Source: Salvator merianae (lineage: Eukaryota > Chordata > Lepidosauria > Squamata > Teiidae). From it: DNA of 64,000 nt. Made by a program: the position numbers and the translations under genes. The notes beneath the pieces are model-generated. The model was not told where the DNA came from. It saw only the letters and a program-made list of their open reading frames with translations, and did no database searches. How positions within the stretch are numbered: the stretch's first letter is position 1; every line of letters starts with the position of its first letter. The stretch covers positions 87,234,688-87,298,687 of the forward strand of contig QVOM02000025.1 of NCBI GenBank assembly GCA_003586115.2, written 5' to 3'. Shown here one piece after another: positions 11,205 to 21,974 of this stretch.

Positions 11205-12060
11205 GTTTCCAGTTATTTATTTATTTATTTATTTATATTTTTATCCCGCCCTATACCAGAAGGTCTCACGGTAGGTAAGAATAGTAAAAACAGATTAAAA
11301 TAACAGTTCCTGAAATTGGACAAGGGAAGCTGTTTCCTCAACCAAAGGCCAGGGTTAATAGGTGTGTCTTTACCAGTCTTCTAAATGTATATAATGAAGA
11401 TACCTGGTACATCTCAGGGGAAGAGACTATTCCATAGACTGGGGGTTACCACCAAGAAGGCTCTATCCTGAGTACCCACCCCTTTAACTGCTGGAGATGC
11501 TGGTACAACTAATGCCACAGGACATCATCTAACTTTGTGGTAAAGTAAACAATGCCAGGGGAACCAGTGATGCAAGAACCACATCAGTTCCAGCCCCTTA
11601 AGCGTCCAATGAGTTTGGGTGGCCACAGAAACAAGTAGTATAGTGACATTATCCAGGACTCCAAGTCCCCTATTCCAACAAGGCAGTGCTCTGCCAAAGT
11701 ACAAATACCCCTGGTCACCAGAAAGGGACTTAAATACCACAAATACAATTGACACAAGGGATGCAGATACAGGAAACTGGACCAGAGAGCCCGGACTCCT
11801 GTATCTAAACCAGAATCCACCTTGGCACACAAGTATCCATATTGGAAAAGACAAGCATGAGTTTTAAAAAGGACAAGAAAGATTGCAAAATCCTCTACTT
11901 TTCTCTGTAAAAGCAAAGAGGCTTAGAAATGATAAGAAGTGGCTCAAACTTGATAGCGTTTGGGCAAACTAAAGGAATGGCCAGCCAGATAATCCTATTG
12001 TCCAGAATCAAGCTCAATCTATATTTGTAGAACCCTTCATTAAGCATTCAAGCTACAGCA
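11205..12060 (-). mobile_element. LINE 3' end with L2-type tail
   Basis: A (TTTA)n run at 11210-11245 is followed by 'ttatcccgccctataccaga' and 'aggtctcacggtaggtaag', the reverse of an L2-type tail. The body matches the copies at 1585 and 25780 ('ctcaaccaaaggccagggtt', 'gaagagactattccatag'). It extends leftward in the element's own direction to roughly 12060 with decaying similarity. Frames inside it are not intact. Confidence 0.55.
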
Positions 12061-14054
12061 TTGGAATTAGCCTGGAAACTGGTACCAGCCAGATATAAAT
12101 CTTTGTTCAAGGTAAAAGCCACTCAGGTAATTTCGTCAAGGCACAGTCCAAGTGGAACCCTTCAGTCAGACACATACACCTGGCTGACAGGAACCCCTCA
12201 TATGGACATAGTTTCACAAAACACATACATTATATTACATCACTTATCACTTCCCCTCCACATTTTTTTCCACCAGAACCTATTTCATAGACATTCATTA
12301 TCCCAACCTTTTTGGTTCCCTCCCTGGGCAGAACCCAGAATTAGGGGCAGCCCCTAGTCCAGATGTGCATAAAAACACACAACAAGAGCAACCAAGTGAG
12401 AGCCTGCACTCCCCCTAGTCACCCACCATCTCCGCTGCTGTGATCTGGAGCCTGTGCTACTGTGCAGCTGACCAAAGCTGCTTCTCTCTGCTCTGATCAG
12501 TGAGCTGCTTCAGCCCATCTGAACTCCAACCTGTGCCTCGGCTAAGGCAAAAAAAACCTTTTTAGTTGCTACTATTTGCTATACAGTTGCGCTCTCCTTA
12601 AACTCAGACATTGTGCTAGAAGAACTGCCCTGGACTCCAGCGCTTCCTCACTGGCTGCAAAATCCACGCTCTCAAACCCCCCTTCACTCTGAGGGTGAGA
12701 ACTGACTGCTCCTGGCCAAGCTAGGGTTTCCTTTTATTAGAATAGGGCAGATTTCCCCTTCTTTCCCCTTCTATCCACTCCTTTCAGTGCTTACCTTTCA
12801 AGATTGACATGAATTGACCTCCCCATTCATGAAAAGCTTCTACTAGGGGGATTGTTTCCTTATTTGACCCTTTGCGCATGCTCAGAACACCGCAAAGAGG
12901 GACACCTCTATCCTTTGCTCTCTATAGCATTGATATAGATCTCCCAGTTTTCTGTTAGTTGACAAAAACTGGCATTTGTGTATTTTTACAACTGTTTTTG
13001 AGCTTTTCTTGCTGTTGTAATAAAATTGGTGTTTTGATTTGGTTTGATCCTTGTCTAAGGGTATTTTTCTCATTCATGATTGTTCTTTAAGGTGCCACTG
13101 TGCCTGTTTACTGTTTTTAAAGCCTAAGTGTAAAGATCTCATCTTAGAGCCAGGTGCCTGGGTATAGCTTCTTCCCCATTAAAACCCCGTACTCCCAGTG
13201 CACGGCTCATAACAGTAGGCAGATATCCCAAGAGCATTTCTATTCTGGTAGAAGAGCATGGCAAGAGTATGGTGAGCACATATGGGATAGGGGAGGCTGA
13301 AAGGAGGAAAGTGAAATGGACAAGGAGACCAAAGGGAGGAGCACCACAAAGGTGAAGGAGGTGACATGACTCTGAAGTCTCTCACTGAAGACTAAGGAGC
13401 AAAAACTGGCTTTGATTTTGTTTACTGGAACATGGGTAATCATTGCAGAGCTTGCCAAGGCTACTCTGGGTGCACAAGGGCACTCATTCAACAGGAAGTG
13501 TGACTCAGATTGCTCTCGTAATTGCCCGTTATTGATCAGCCCTGAAATATCTCTTCGCCCTTGGAGACAATATGCAATAGTTTTCCAGCCCCAGGAACAG
13601 AAGGACCCAGGGAACAGAAAAGATTCATGCTGGAACCCCCTTGTTTGCCTCTCTCCAGATGGCACTGTGATCCACTGAGGATTGAAGATCCAAGGGAAGG
13701 TTCTAGGTGAAGCCTCATCCTCTCCAGGGCTGCTTTATGGTCCCCATCCATGAGCCATTGTTCAGGAGAACTGTGTTTTTTGTGCTGAGCTGAAGGGCCA
13801 AACTAGGTACTCTCTACATCTCTTAGGGATGCCATATGAAAAAGAAGAGAGGGTTCTGGATCCTTTAATAATGGCAGAGGAAAGGGAAACTCCAGAAGGG
13901 GTAGCTTGTCATTCAGGCAGGTTCTGGCCATTTCTTAATGAGCTCAGGCAGACAGCAATGAAGGTAACTTGCCTCTGCCCTCACGGTCCACTCAGTGCAG
14001 ATGATGTGGCTTTGTTTGTGGCCCTTGGAAGCAGGCTGCAGGCCCAAAGACAGT
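12061..14054. other. Stretch without recognised gene or repeat
   Basis: About 2 kb with no feature I can assign. Frames such as 13240-13665 minus have no recognisable motif. Confidence 0.45.
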
Positions 14055-14623
14055 GGGCCTTTTCGCACTGAGCTCGGTAGCCCGTTCCCAGTAGTTGACT
14101 TCGGACCGGAGGGGTTGGAGAACGCTGGCTGCCCTTCGCACTCCCAGCCAGAGGAACGGACCCGAAGCCGACCAACAGAGGGAACAGTGCGAATGACAGC
14201 CGCTAGTTCGCTACCGCACTCCGTACCATCGTGCTCCGCTTCATAACCAGGGGCTCCTTACGGAGCCGGCTTCGTAACAGCAGCCAGGCTGCCATGCCCA
14301 AAAGGCTATCCCGGGTGTGAAGCATCGTACCGGGGTACGCAGCATCGTACCGGGGTGCAAAAACTTCACACCCGGGTGTGAAAACTTCGGACCACCCATG
14401 CATAGCCGCGTGGCCGGGAGTGCGAAAGCACCGTGCCCGATCTTCGCTCCATCGCGCAGGTCGGGATGAAGACAAGCTTTTACTTGTCTGACCTTACCCA
14501 GGATCAGGTACGAATCGGGTACAAAGTGGTTCGGATCGGGTGAGGCGCGCGCCCGCGGCAGTGCGAACGCTCCGTTCCAGCGAATGGACTGGAACGTTCC
14601 ACCGCTGTAGTGCGAACAGGCCC
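14055..14623 (+). mobile_element. MITE family B copy 1 (CpG-rich)
   Basis: A 569-bp element beginning 'gggccttttcgcactgagct' and ending 'gtagtgcgaacaggccc'. The interior is rich in CpG and in the words 'cggaccgg', 'gtaccggggt', 'gtgcgaaagcaccgtgcc' and 'gattcggatcggg'-like blocks shared with 31405-32043 and 33396-33972. Flanking trinucleotides are AGT and AAT, one mismatch. There is no coding capacity; the long minus frame across it reflects the absence of stops in GC-rich sequence. Confidence 0.85.
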
Positions 14624-14729
14624 AATGAGGGCCTGCAAATGCTGTGCCCCTTGGATCCTCGCCGAGATCTCCCTGAAGCAGTGCCATTGACTTATTGATT
14701 GTCTGGGCCTTCACAATACCATTGACTAA

Positions 14730-15160
14730 GGGCCTTTTTGCACTTTCCACCTTGGAATGTTCGAATCTGAGCAGACCCTGCAGTGTGGAAGACAACTGCA
14801 CTGCACAACAGAAGCACGGAAACAGGCTTCCAGCACTCATAGTGCAAATGCTGGCTGCCCACCATGACAGCAGCTGGGGAAACATCCAGCTGCTGCCATG
14901 GCAACAGGGACACAGCACACTACTGCGCAGCCACAGCTGCACCACACAGTGTTTGCACCCAGAAGTAGGCACGAATGCTGCATACCAGGAGCAGGCCAGG
15001 TGCTCCCAGTAAAACTGTGGACGACAGTTTTGTTGTCCACAGCTAGTAGCAATTGGGAGTGTCTGCAGATGCTCCCACTCACTAGGGCCTCCGCAAAATG
15101 CAGACACACTGTGCTAGTCAGAGTCTCCACGCTCACTAGCACTAAAGTGCGAACAGGCCC
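14730..15160 (-). mobile_element. MITE family A copy 5
   Basis: A 431-bp copy with both ends, 'gggcctttttgcactttcc' on the left and 'actaaagtgcgaacaggccc' on the right. It contains 'ccaccttggaatgttcgaat' (one hairpin arm, partner deleted) and an internal hairpin at 15015-15042 (CTGTGGACGACA with TGTTGTCCACAG, one mismatch). Flanks are TAA and TTA. No coding capacity. Confidence 0.88.
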
Positions 15161-15354
15161 TTACACTGCTAGACTCTGTCTCTATGGTTTCTGTCATCTC
15201 CAGTTTTCCACAGACAGCAATGATCTGCAAAACACAGTTTCACACTACATGTTGGTTTGTGTAGAGAATGAGGGGGCAAGCTTCCTGCTCTCCTGCTTAA
15301 TGGCAGGGCTGCTTTCAACAGCCCTCTTCCAACAGTGCTACTAAATTTGGAGGA

Positions 15355-15960
15355 CAGCTGGGCCTTCTTCTGGGCCTCTGTCTTCTGAGGCCTAGAAGAT
15401 TGTGGGCCCTGGTAGGCTGTTGCATCTGTACCGGATGCAGCATGGCCTGGTCTATTTTGGACCCCTAGATCAGGATTCCAGTGAACTTGTTTTAACATGT
15501 CTACCGGCACTCCAGGGGTGGTAGTCCAGCACAGGGAGGGGTACTGAAGAGTACATGCCTCTGCAGGCTGAAGTAGCAATGAGACCCATTTTGGCAGTGC
15601 ACCAAATTATGCCACTGAAATGGGTCCCCTGAGGGCTCTGAGGCCAGAAACATTTGTTCCTGGCCATTGCAGCCCTCACCACAGATTCCGAAGCTCACAC
15701 GAGCTTTGGAGCAGTGTGGGGCAACAGAGGGCCTGTCCTGGAACAGGCTGTCCAAATGCAGGCAACCTTGTTCCAGGCCAGGTGGACTGCTCCACCTTGG
15801 AAACACTCCAGTCAGAGCAGTTCCAGCCAGATTGCCTGCCCCCCACGCAAGTGCAGAAACAGCCTTGGTTCGCAGTGGCAGGACAGGGTAGCCAGAAGCC
15901 CCTGTCCCTTCTGAAATGCCAGTTTGAAAGCTTCATTAGACATCCACATGTCTAATGTCT
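15355..15960 (-). mobile_element. MITE-like family D copy, reverse
   Basis: Blocks 'catgtctaccggcactcc', 'gcaccaaattatgccactg', 'aatgggtcccctgagggctc' and 'ggccagaaacatttgttcc' recur in the copies at 39140-39528 and 47640-48105. 'cctgtcctggaacaggctg' forms a local inverted repeat. Borders are not resolved. A SINE follows immediately. Confidence 0.5.
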
Positions 15961-15964
15961 CGTG

Positions 15965-16260
15965 GGAGGCACGGTGGCGCAGAAGGCTAAGGCACTGATC
16001 TTTCAATAGGAGGATCAGAGTTCAAGGCCCCGTCTGCCGTGTAGAGGGGATGAGCGCCCTCTACTGGCCTCTAGCTCCAGCCAACCTAGCTGTTCGAAAG
16101 CAAGTAATTGCAAGTAGATAAATAGGGAGCATCACACTGTGTGATGCGGAAGATAGATAGATGTACGCTTTCGGGCAAAAAAATAACCTTGTAAGCCACT
16201 TTGAGTCAACTTCAGCTGACAAAAGCGGGGTATAAAAACCAAGTTCAAAAACCAAGTTCA
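15965..16260 (+). mobile_element. tRNA-derived SINE, copy S1
   Basis: A tRNA-like head with an A-box (TGGCGCAGAAGG, 15975-15986) and a B-box (GTTCAAGGCCC, 16020-16030) gives internal RNA polymerase III promoter elements. The body includes 'gagcgccctctactggcc' and 'gcaagtaattgcaagtag'. The tail has the short stem 'aagccactttg'...'aaaagcggggtataaaaacc', resembling LINE tails of the L2/CR1 group that would mobilise it. Two further copies lie at 39532 and 57625. The sequence ends in a short repeat of 'aaccaagttca'. Confidence 0.88.
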
Positions 16261-17116
16261 AGATCCACATGGAGGCATCGGCTTTAAAACGAGGTCAGAA
16301 ACTGCCCTTTAGAGGAGGAGCGGCTTCTGGCGCGTTCATCTCCACAGACCACCACGGCTGCTTAGGCTGCTTAAGAGAAAGGCAATGAAAAGCAGTCTGG
16401 CTTTCTGTTCTTCCACCATTCCTTTTCCTACAAAGGAGTGTGGAGGCAAAAGAGTTGTAAATAAAAACACCCGTGCCTTGCCAAGTCACTCCTTGCACTG
16501 ACTCGTAAGCAGATATTAAATGAGTCAGAAATAAATGGATCCGTATCAAAGCTTATTTCCACCACACCTGCTTCCACGGCGCCGTAGAAGGATTAAAGGA
16601 ATTCTCAGCCCAATCTTTACACAGCAATAACAAAACAAGAGCCTACTACCATCAGAGCTACCGGAATACACCCCCAAACACACACACGAGACAAGCTATC
16701 AAAAGTCAACTTCACTACTATGGAATGAATCAGAAAAACAAAAAGCCTTAACAAACCAGCTCACCGCACCATTGCGGCGATAAGTTCACAAGCTACATTT
16801 CACGCCACTTAGTCACAGAGATGCGGTATCTATTTCCCACGATGTCAAGGAAATTGCACATTCCCGTTTCAGTGTTCTTAACTGGTTGGCAGGGGGCGGG
16901 GTTCACAGACGTGATGTTTTGATAAAAACTTCAGTGCTGGACTTGGATTTCTTGTGCCTCCAATCTTCACTGAACTTTGAAAAATCACAGAGAGATCTCG
17001 AGCACGGTGGGTAAATAATGAATGGAATCCTGTGTCACAGTTTGCAGGGAGAAACTCGGCTTTGGGAAAAGAAAGGGCAGATACAATCTTGCCTTAGAAC
17101 AATTCCAGCCTAGGGG

Positions 17117-17680
17117 TTCAAGAGTTGGATTAAGACCCACAAGTCCCTGCGTTGAAATCCCACAAGATCATGGAGGATCCCTGAGTGATTATGGGCTTGT
17201 TTGCGTTTTGATGCTAGTGAGTGTCCGGACGCTCGCTAGCACAGTGCATTCACACTTTGCAGAGGCCCAAGCGTTTGGGAGCATATGCAGCCATTCCCAG
17301 GCAGTAGCATTCACATCTGTTTCTGGATGTGAATACTGCAGGCTGCAGTGAAGCTGTGGTTGCAGCTGCACAGTCACACACTGTGTCCCTGGTCACCATG
17401 ACAGCAGACAGACATTTCTGCAGCTGCTGCATGATTGGTGGACCAGCATTTGCACTGTGAGTGCTGGAAACCATTTCTGGGCTGTTCCAGCCCTCGCAGG
17501 GTGGATGGCTGCTGCACCACAGAGTCTATTCCAGTGTAGAATGGTATAATTAAACCATTATACCATTCTACACTGTGAGGTGCGAACAGTCCCCAAGTAT
17601 CACCCACTGTCTCCTATCCTGAGCTAGTTCACAGGGTTCTTGTGAAGATAAAATGGAGGGGAGGCCTGTGAAAGAATGAA
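17117..17680 (+). mobile_element. tRNA-derived SINE S4, split by a family A MITE
   Basis: Left part 17117-17192 has 'agttggattaagaccc' and a B-box-like 'gcgttgaaatccc' followed by 'ccctgagtgattatggg'. Right part 17594-17680 continues 'caagtatcacccactgtctc', 'cctgagctagttcacagggt' and 'gtgaagataaaatgg'. This is the tRNA-SINE type known in lizards with the phrase 'gaccttgggccagtcac...acagggttgttgtgagg'. The element between the halves is family A copy 6. Confidence 0.72.
17193..17593 (+). mobile_element. MITE family A copy 6, nested in SINE S4
   Basis: Starts 'gggcttgtttgcgttttg' and ends 'aggtgcgaacagtccc'. The terminal hairpin is perfect: 19-nt arms at 17532-17550 and 17557-17575 (CAGTGTAGAATGGTATAAT and its complement) with a 6-nt loop. 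It interrupts the tRNA-SINE at 'gattatggg|caagtatc', so it is younger than that SINE. Confidence 0.85.
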
Positions 17681-17684
17681 CGAT

Positions 17685-18360
17685 TCCACACCTGGTGGTA
17701 GACCAGAAGAAGTGTACTAGGAACCTCCCTTCCACATGCTGGTGCAGACTAAGGGAGGCCCCACTCTCTGCTAGTACACTCCATCTGCACAGGATAGAGT
17801 GCAGACCAGACCAGGAGGCCCAAAATGGCGGGCTGGTCCGGTCTACAAGTAGACCTCTTTTTCAAGGTCTGCTGGCATACTAGGGGTGATACACCAGACC
17901 TTGGGGGTATGCAGATGGCATGCCTTGCTAGCCTGGTATACCAAGGGACCCCATACGAAGTGTCACTACAAGGGGTCCCCTGGGTCATTGGAGCCTTTGG
18001 AGGCCCACCACGCTAATTCTGAAGCTGACATGTAGGCTGGAGCAGAAAGGCCATTTCAATGCAGTCAGCCATGTTCCGCACTAGGAGGCATCCTAGCAGA
18101 GTCTGGTCTATTGACAGCAGTGGCCGGCAGCTTTAAGCCCAGGTGTTTGCGCCCCACGCGAAGCACACCATGGCTGTTTGTGGTGCCTCCGGGCCTCTGT
18201 ACTGCCTCAGGAGGTTGCCAAGCAGCCTGCTAAGACAGTACAGAAGCCTGGAGGCCCCGCAAACAGCCATGGCACGCCAGGGCGCAAACACCTGGGCTTA
18301 AAGCCGCTGGCGGCCACTGTCTATTGGTCCAGTCTACTGAAGACAAGTGCATAAAAATGG
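17685..18360. mobile_element. MITE-like family D copy, interrupted by hAT MITE H3
   Basis: Contains 'ggtggtagaccagaag', 'catgctggtgcagac', 'ctccatctgcacagg', 'ggtctacaagtagacc' and, after H3, 'tattggtccagtctactg'. These are the trademark words of family D. Borders are uncertain. Confidence 0.45.
18115..18319. mobile_element. hAT-like palindromic MITE H3
   Basis: A 205-bp palindromic element starting 'cagcagtggccggcagcttt' and ending 'aaagccgctggcggccactg'. It is flanked by 8-bp repeats TCTATTGA (18107-18114) and TCTATTGG (18320-18327), one mismatch. Internal mirrored blocks are 'gggtgtttgcgcccc'-like and 'gggcgcaaacacc'. Third copy of family H; non-coding. Confidence 0.88.
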
Positions 18361-19969
18361 GACTTGATTACTAACAATAAATGAAAGGGAAACACAGCAT
18401 ATGAGGAGGAAGGTATGCAAAAGATGCCACCGTGCTAGTAAAAATCCCCCATTTCCCATTCTCCCTGGGAAGAAAGTACCATGGGTGGCAGTAAAAGCTT
18501 CTCCTTTCCCAGGACAAAAGGAACTACTTCTTATAAATTAGTAAAATCCCTTCTTGATCTGCATTCTTTGCGGTTTGACTTGCTTGATCTGCAGCCACCC
18601 ATCTACAGTTTTTCTTAGAAGAGAACATAAACAAATTACAAACTTGGCATGCACCTCAGAGATCTTTTAGTCCAATCTCAAAGTTTGAAAAAGTTAAGGA
18701 TCGTGGGATTTGCCATCCAAAAAATACTGTACTGTCCCCAACTATGAAAAATGTAGGCTCATAAATTTGATGTCCCATAGTTCTTTAGTGGTACATGGTA
18801 CAATAACGCTTCAATATTCACAAGCGTTCAGTTGCTCTAAAATGACGTAGATATGAAACTGAGGCTGCTGTCATTACATGGCAAAAATGCCACCAACTTG
18901 CCAGTATCACGGCTGGACTGCCAGATGGCCCCGATTCTATGCTTGGACTGTTGTGGTCCATCAGCTGCATAATTCAGAAGTAAAGACAGTGTTGGATATC
19001 CAGCCCTATTTTTACTTTCCTGGCGTAATTCTCTTGTCAAAACATCTGGTGAAGGTCCATTCAGAGTTTGTTTTGTGGAAACTTCCGAGAGCTGCTCAGG
19101 AACATGGAAAAGACCAAAATAAGTGGAAGTGGAGGCAGCTATGTGATGAGCTCTTGGAAGTTCCCGGAGAACTACACATGTAGCTCTCTTCCCTTTCCTC
19201 TGCAGGACTTGCCACAGATTTCACTTTGATTAGGTGCCTTGGATACAGCCATCAACATCTCTCATTAAATAGTAAAGCAGCAGGAGATGGTTACTGCATG
19301 AGACCCTGAAACCCAACATCAATCTAAGCCAGATTGCTAGCTTCACCTCGGACCTGTTTGCATGCCTGAACTTCTTCCTGATCTTTGAAGCAAAGGAATA
19401 TAATTATGTAGCAAGTGAGTGACTTATCTGAGTGACTGAGTTTCCGGTCTGAGTAACAGACAGGAGGGTAAATAATGGGTAAAAAGCAGCAACAGATAAG
19501 CTAAACAAAGCAGATACTGGAGTTGTGTGTAAAACAACAATAAAGAATGTGTCATATTTGCACCCGTTCTGCTGTGTTCAACTAGCCAAACCACTATACA
19601 ACTAATGACTATGGTCCCAAGGACCACTTCTTCATCCTGTGACGAACGTTGTCTTCTTCTTGAAATCGAAAAAAAAAAAAGAGTATTTCCAGCTTCTGTT
19701 ATGCCATGTGCTCCTTTCTTTTTCTTTTTCTCTAGCTGGAAACACGAAACAAGAATATAGGGGTCTGGACTGAACAGCGCTAAGGACCATTTTCAGCAAT
19801 GGAACTTGCACTAAGGTCTGAGTCCTATTTGAGCTAATAGAAAATAGGGGGTTTGCACCTACCACATCATGATGCACTTCCTCCTCCTCCTAAAACCTGC
19901 TGACTCAAAATCTTTGACTACACCTGTTTTCCTGTCTAAAACACCATTTCTTAAAATCTGGGGGAGGGG
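18360..19969. other. Stretch without recognised gene or repeat
   Basis: No gene recognised. A block at 18655-18760 ('gatcttttagtccaatctc') may be a decayed repeat. Frames such as 18878-19183 plus show no known domain. Confidence 0.45.
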
Positions 19970-19989
19970 GTGTTTGCACTACAAACAGA

Positions 19990-20463
19990 CTTAATCCTGA
20001 CAGCTTCTTGCCTTGCTTTAAGCCTGAGAGACCACAGGTCACCTTACCTCAGAACTGGAGGTAGAACTATTGTAGAACTGGAGAAAGTGCAAAAAAGGGC
20101 AACCAGAATGATCAAGGGGCTGGAACACCTTCCTTACGAAATCAGACTGCAACATCTTGGCCTCTTCAGCCTTGAAAAACGGCATTTAGGAGGAGACCTG
20201 ATTAAAGTATATGAAATCATGCATGGTATGGATAAGGTGGATAGAGAGAAATTCCTTTATCTATCACACAACACTAGGACCAGGGGGCACTCAATGAAGC
20301 TGATGGGTACGAGAGGACTGACAAGGGGAAGTATTTTTTCACCCAGAGGGTCATCGGTCTGTGGAATTTATTACTGGAATCAGTAGTGACAGCCGTCAGG
20401 CTAGATAGCTTTAAGAAAGGATTGGACAGATTCATGGAGGTCAGGTGTATCAACGGCTACTAG
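19990..20463 (+). pseudogene. CR1-type LINE, reverse-transcriptase C-terminal end (broken)
   Basis: The plus-strand frame reads 'LEKVQKRATRMIKGLEHLPYE', 'LGLFSLEKRHLGGDLIKVYE' and 'NTRTRGHSMKLMG', the C-terminal part of a CR1/L3-type reverse transcriptase. After codon 'GTRGLTRG' the frame shifts: the downstream DNA still encodes 'FMEVRCING'-like sequence near 20430-20460 in another frame. The element ends soon after 'gtgtatcaacggctactag', so most of the 3' UTR is missing. The rest of ORF2 is truncated away. Confidence 0.8.
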
Positions 20464-21393
20464 AATCCCAGGAAATTTCATTCTGTAAACTTTCTCTCTT
20501 GCTAGTTATTTTGGGAATCTTGCTCCTTGAGTTGCTTTACCATATGACTAGTTCACCCAATGTCGAATGTGTTTTCTGCCAATTGCTTCCTTTTATTACC
20601 GCTTGTTTTTACATTTTTTTACCTGCTACATAATAATGTTATTTCCTGTGTGCCTTTTAAAGCTCTTGTAAATAAACTGTGTATTAAGATCAGCCAAGTA
20701 TTTCCCCTTCCTTGAGATCTGGTCCAATCCATGACAAATTAAACATAACCAGCAGTCCTTAAAAACCCTGCATAATGGGAACACTGCTAACACTTGTGCC
20801 TAGGCAGTTCCCATAACATTTCTTCCAGTCCAGTGGCAATACTAGCTCGATATGCAAACCTGGCATGGAGGCTGGAGATGATAGGAGATGAAGTGAAGGA
20901 GATGATTCGAAGTGCCAACAGCTTTGTAACTTATTCTACCAGCATTTTCAGAATTAGGGTCCTGCAATGTTAAGAACTGTCAGGATAAATGCCAAAGCAA
21001 TCCATAATCCACATGCCATAATCCAATCACATTAAACAAACTTTAAATGGACAAAGTTTAAGCAGGGTTCATTTGATGGATTGGATTATAGCCTGGGACA
21101 GTGGAGGTCCAAATGTTGCCTTTTAGACACTGCTGATGTATGTTTGTCCTTCTTTATATGTGGTTTCTCAGTACAGAGTTTCAATTATGCATGGTAAGGA
21201 ATATCCAGGAGCATCTATGGATCACGCACCTGTTCTTTCTGGGCCAAAACAACCCCAAAACATCCAGAATCAAGTGTTTGGCAGATATTGGCATGGCTGA
21301 GATGTGGCACTTCAAATCAAGGTAGTTTTCCTCCACTGATTTGCCAGTTCCCTACTTAAAACTATATGATTGAAGTGAGTCAATTGACAATAT
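20464..21393. other. Stretch without recognised gene or repeat
   Basis: Nothing I can assign. It includes the AT-rich frame 20445-20633, which lacks known motifs. Confidence 0.4.
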
Positions 21394-21659
21394 GGCCCTT
21401 TCTGCCTTGTGGACCAGTCTACTGGGAGGCATATTGGATGGGGCATTGGAGTGATCTATGGTACCAGTGTTGCAGACTGGTATACCAGGCCAGCAACTTC
21501 TGTGTGGATAGCACACACGTAGCTGGTCCAGTATACCATGGCCAAGAGCCCAGCATCATTTCACTGGGCACCTGGGAACAGCACCAGAAATGTATCACTT
21601 CTGGGTGCCTGACCAAAACAGCCCTATCAGCTATGTAGGATGGGAACTTTCATTGGCAC
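21394..21659. mobile_element. MITE-like element related to families C and D
   Basis: Begins 'ggccctttctgccttgtgg', the same opening as family C, then carries family D words 'ggaccagtctactgggaggc' and 'agctggtccagtatacc'. It ends against family C copy 2. It links the ends of C with the interior of D. Inverted blocks 'tggtaccagtgttg' and 'ctggtccagtatacca' suggest a palindromic layout. Confidence 0.45.
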
Positions 21660-21662
21660 ATT

Positions 21663-21842
21663 GGCCCTTTCTGCACTGGGCCTTATTCCAGATCATATCT
21701 CAGAATAGGGACCTGCCATCTGCATGCTAGTGCAGACTATGGTAGGCCCTGGGCAAGATCTTTCATAGTTTGCACTAGCATATGAATGGCAGCTCCCTAT
21801 TCCGAGATATAATCTACAATAAGGCCAAGTGCAGAAAGGGCC
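21663..21842. mobile_element. MITE family C copy 2 (intact, 180 bp)
   Basis: The two halves are inverted repeats of about 85 bp. Left starts 'ggccctttctgcactgggcc', right ends 'ggccaagtgcagaaagggcc'. The 3-bp direct repeat ATT (21660-21662 and 21843-21845) marks the target duplication. Non-coding; the transcript would fold into a long hairpin. Confidence 0.92.
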
Positions 21843-21974
21843 ATTGTGAACCAGGTTATGAGATGCAGGCCATCACAGTATAGGATAAACCATGCCATGC
21901 GGAAAGGCCCTGTAAGTCCATGAAGTACTTAGACATGATTTCCTGACCCTTGATCTTGTATTAAAATTAATAAC

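Noticed and set aside
14241..15107. 288-codon minus-strand frame
   Set aside because: It spans family B copy 1, the gap and family A copy 5. The frame is a by-product of GC-rich MITE sequence.
15965..16040. tRNA gene
   Set aside because: The A- and B-boxes are real, but the same unit with the same downstream body recurs at 39532 and 57625 and no cloverleaf acceptor stem is kept, so it is a SINE head.
21663..21842. microRNA precursor
   Set aside because: The long hairpin is a palindromic MITE present six times with target duplications. Nothing marks a specific mature small RNA.
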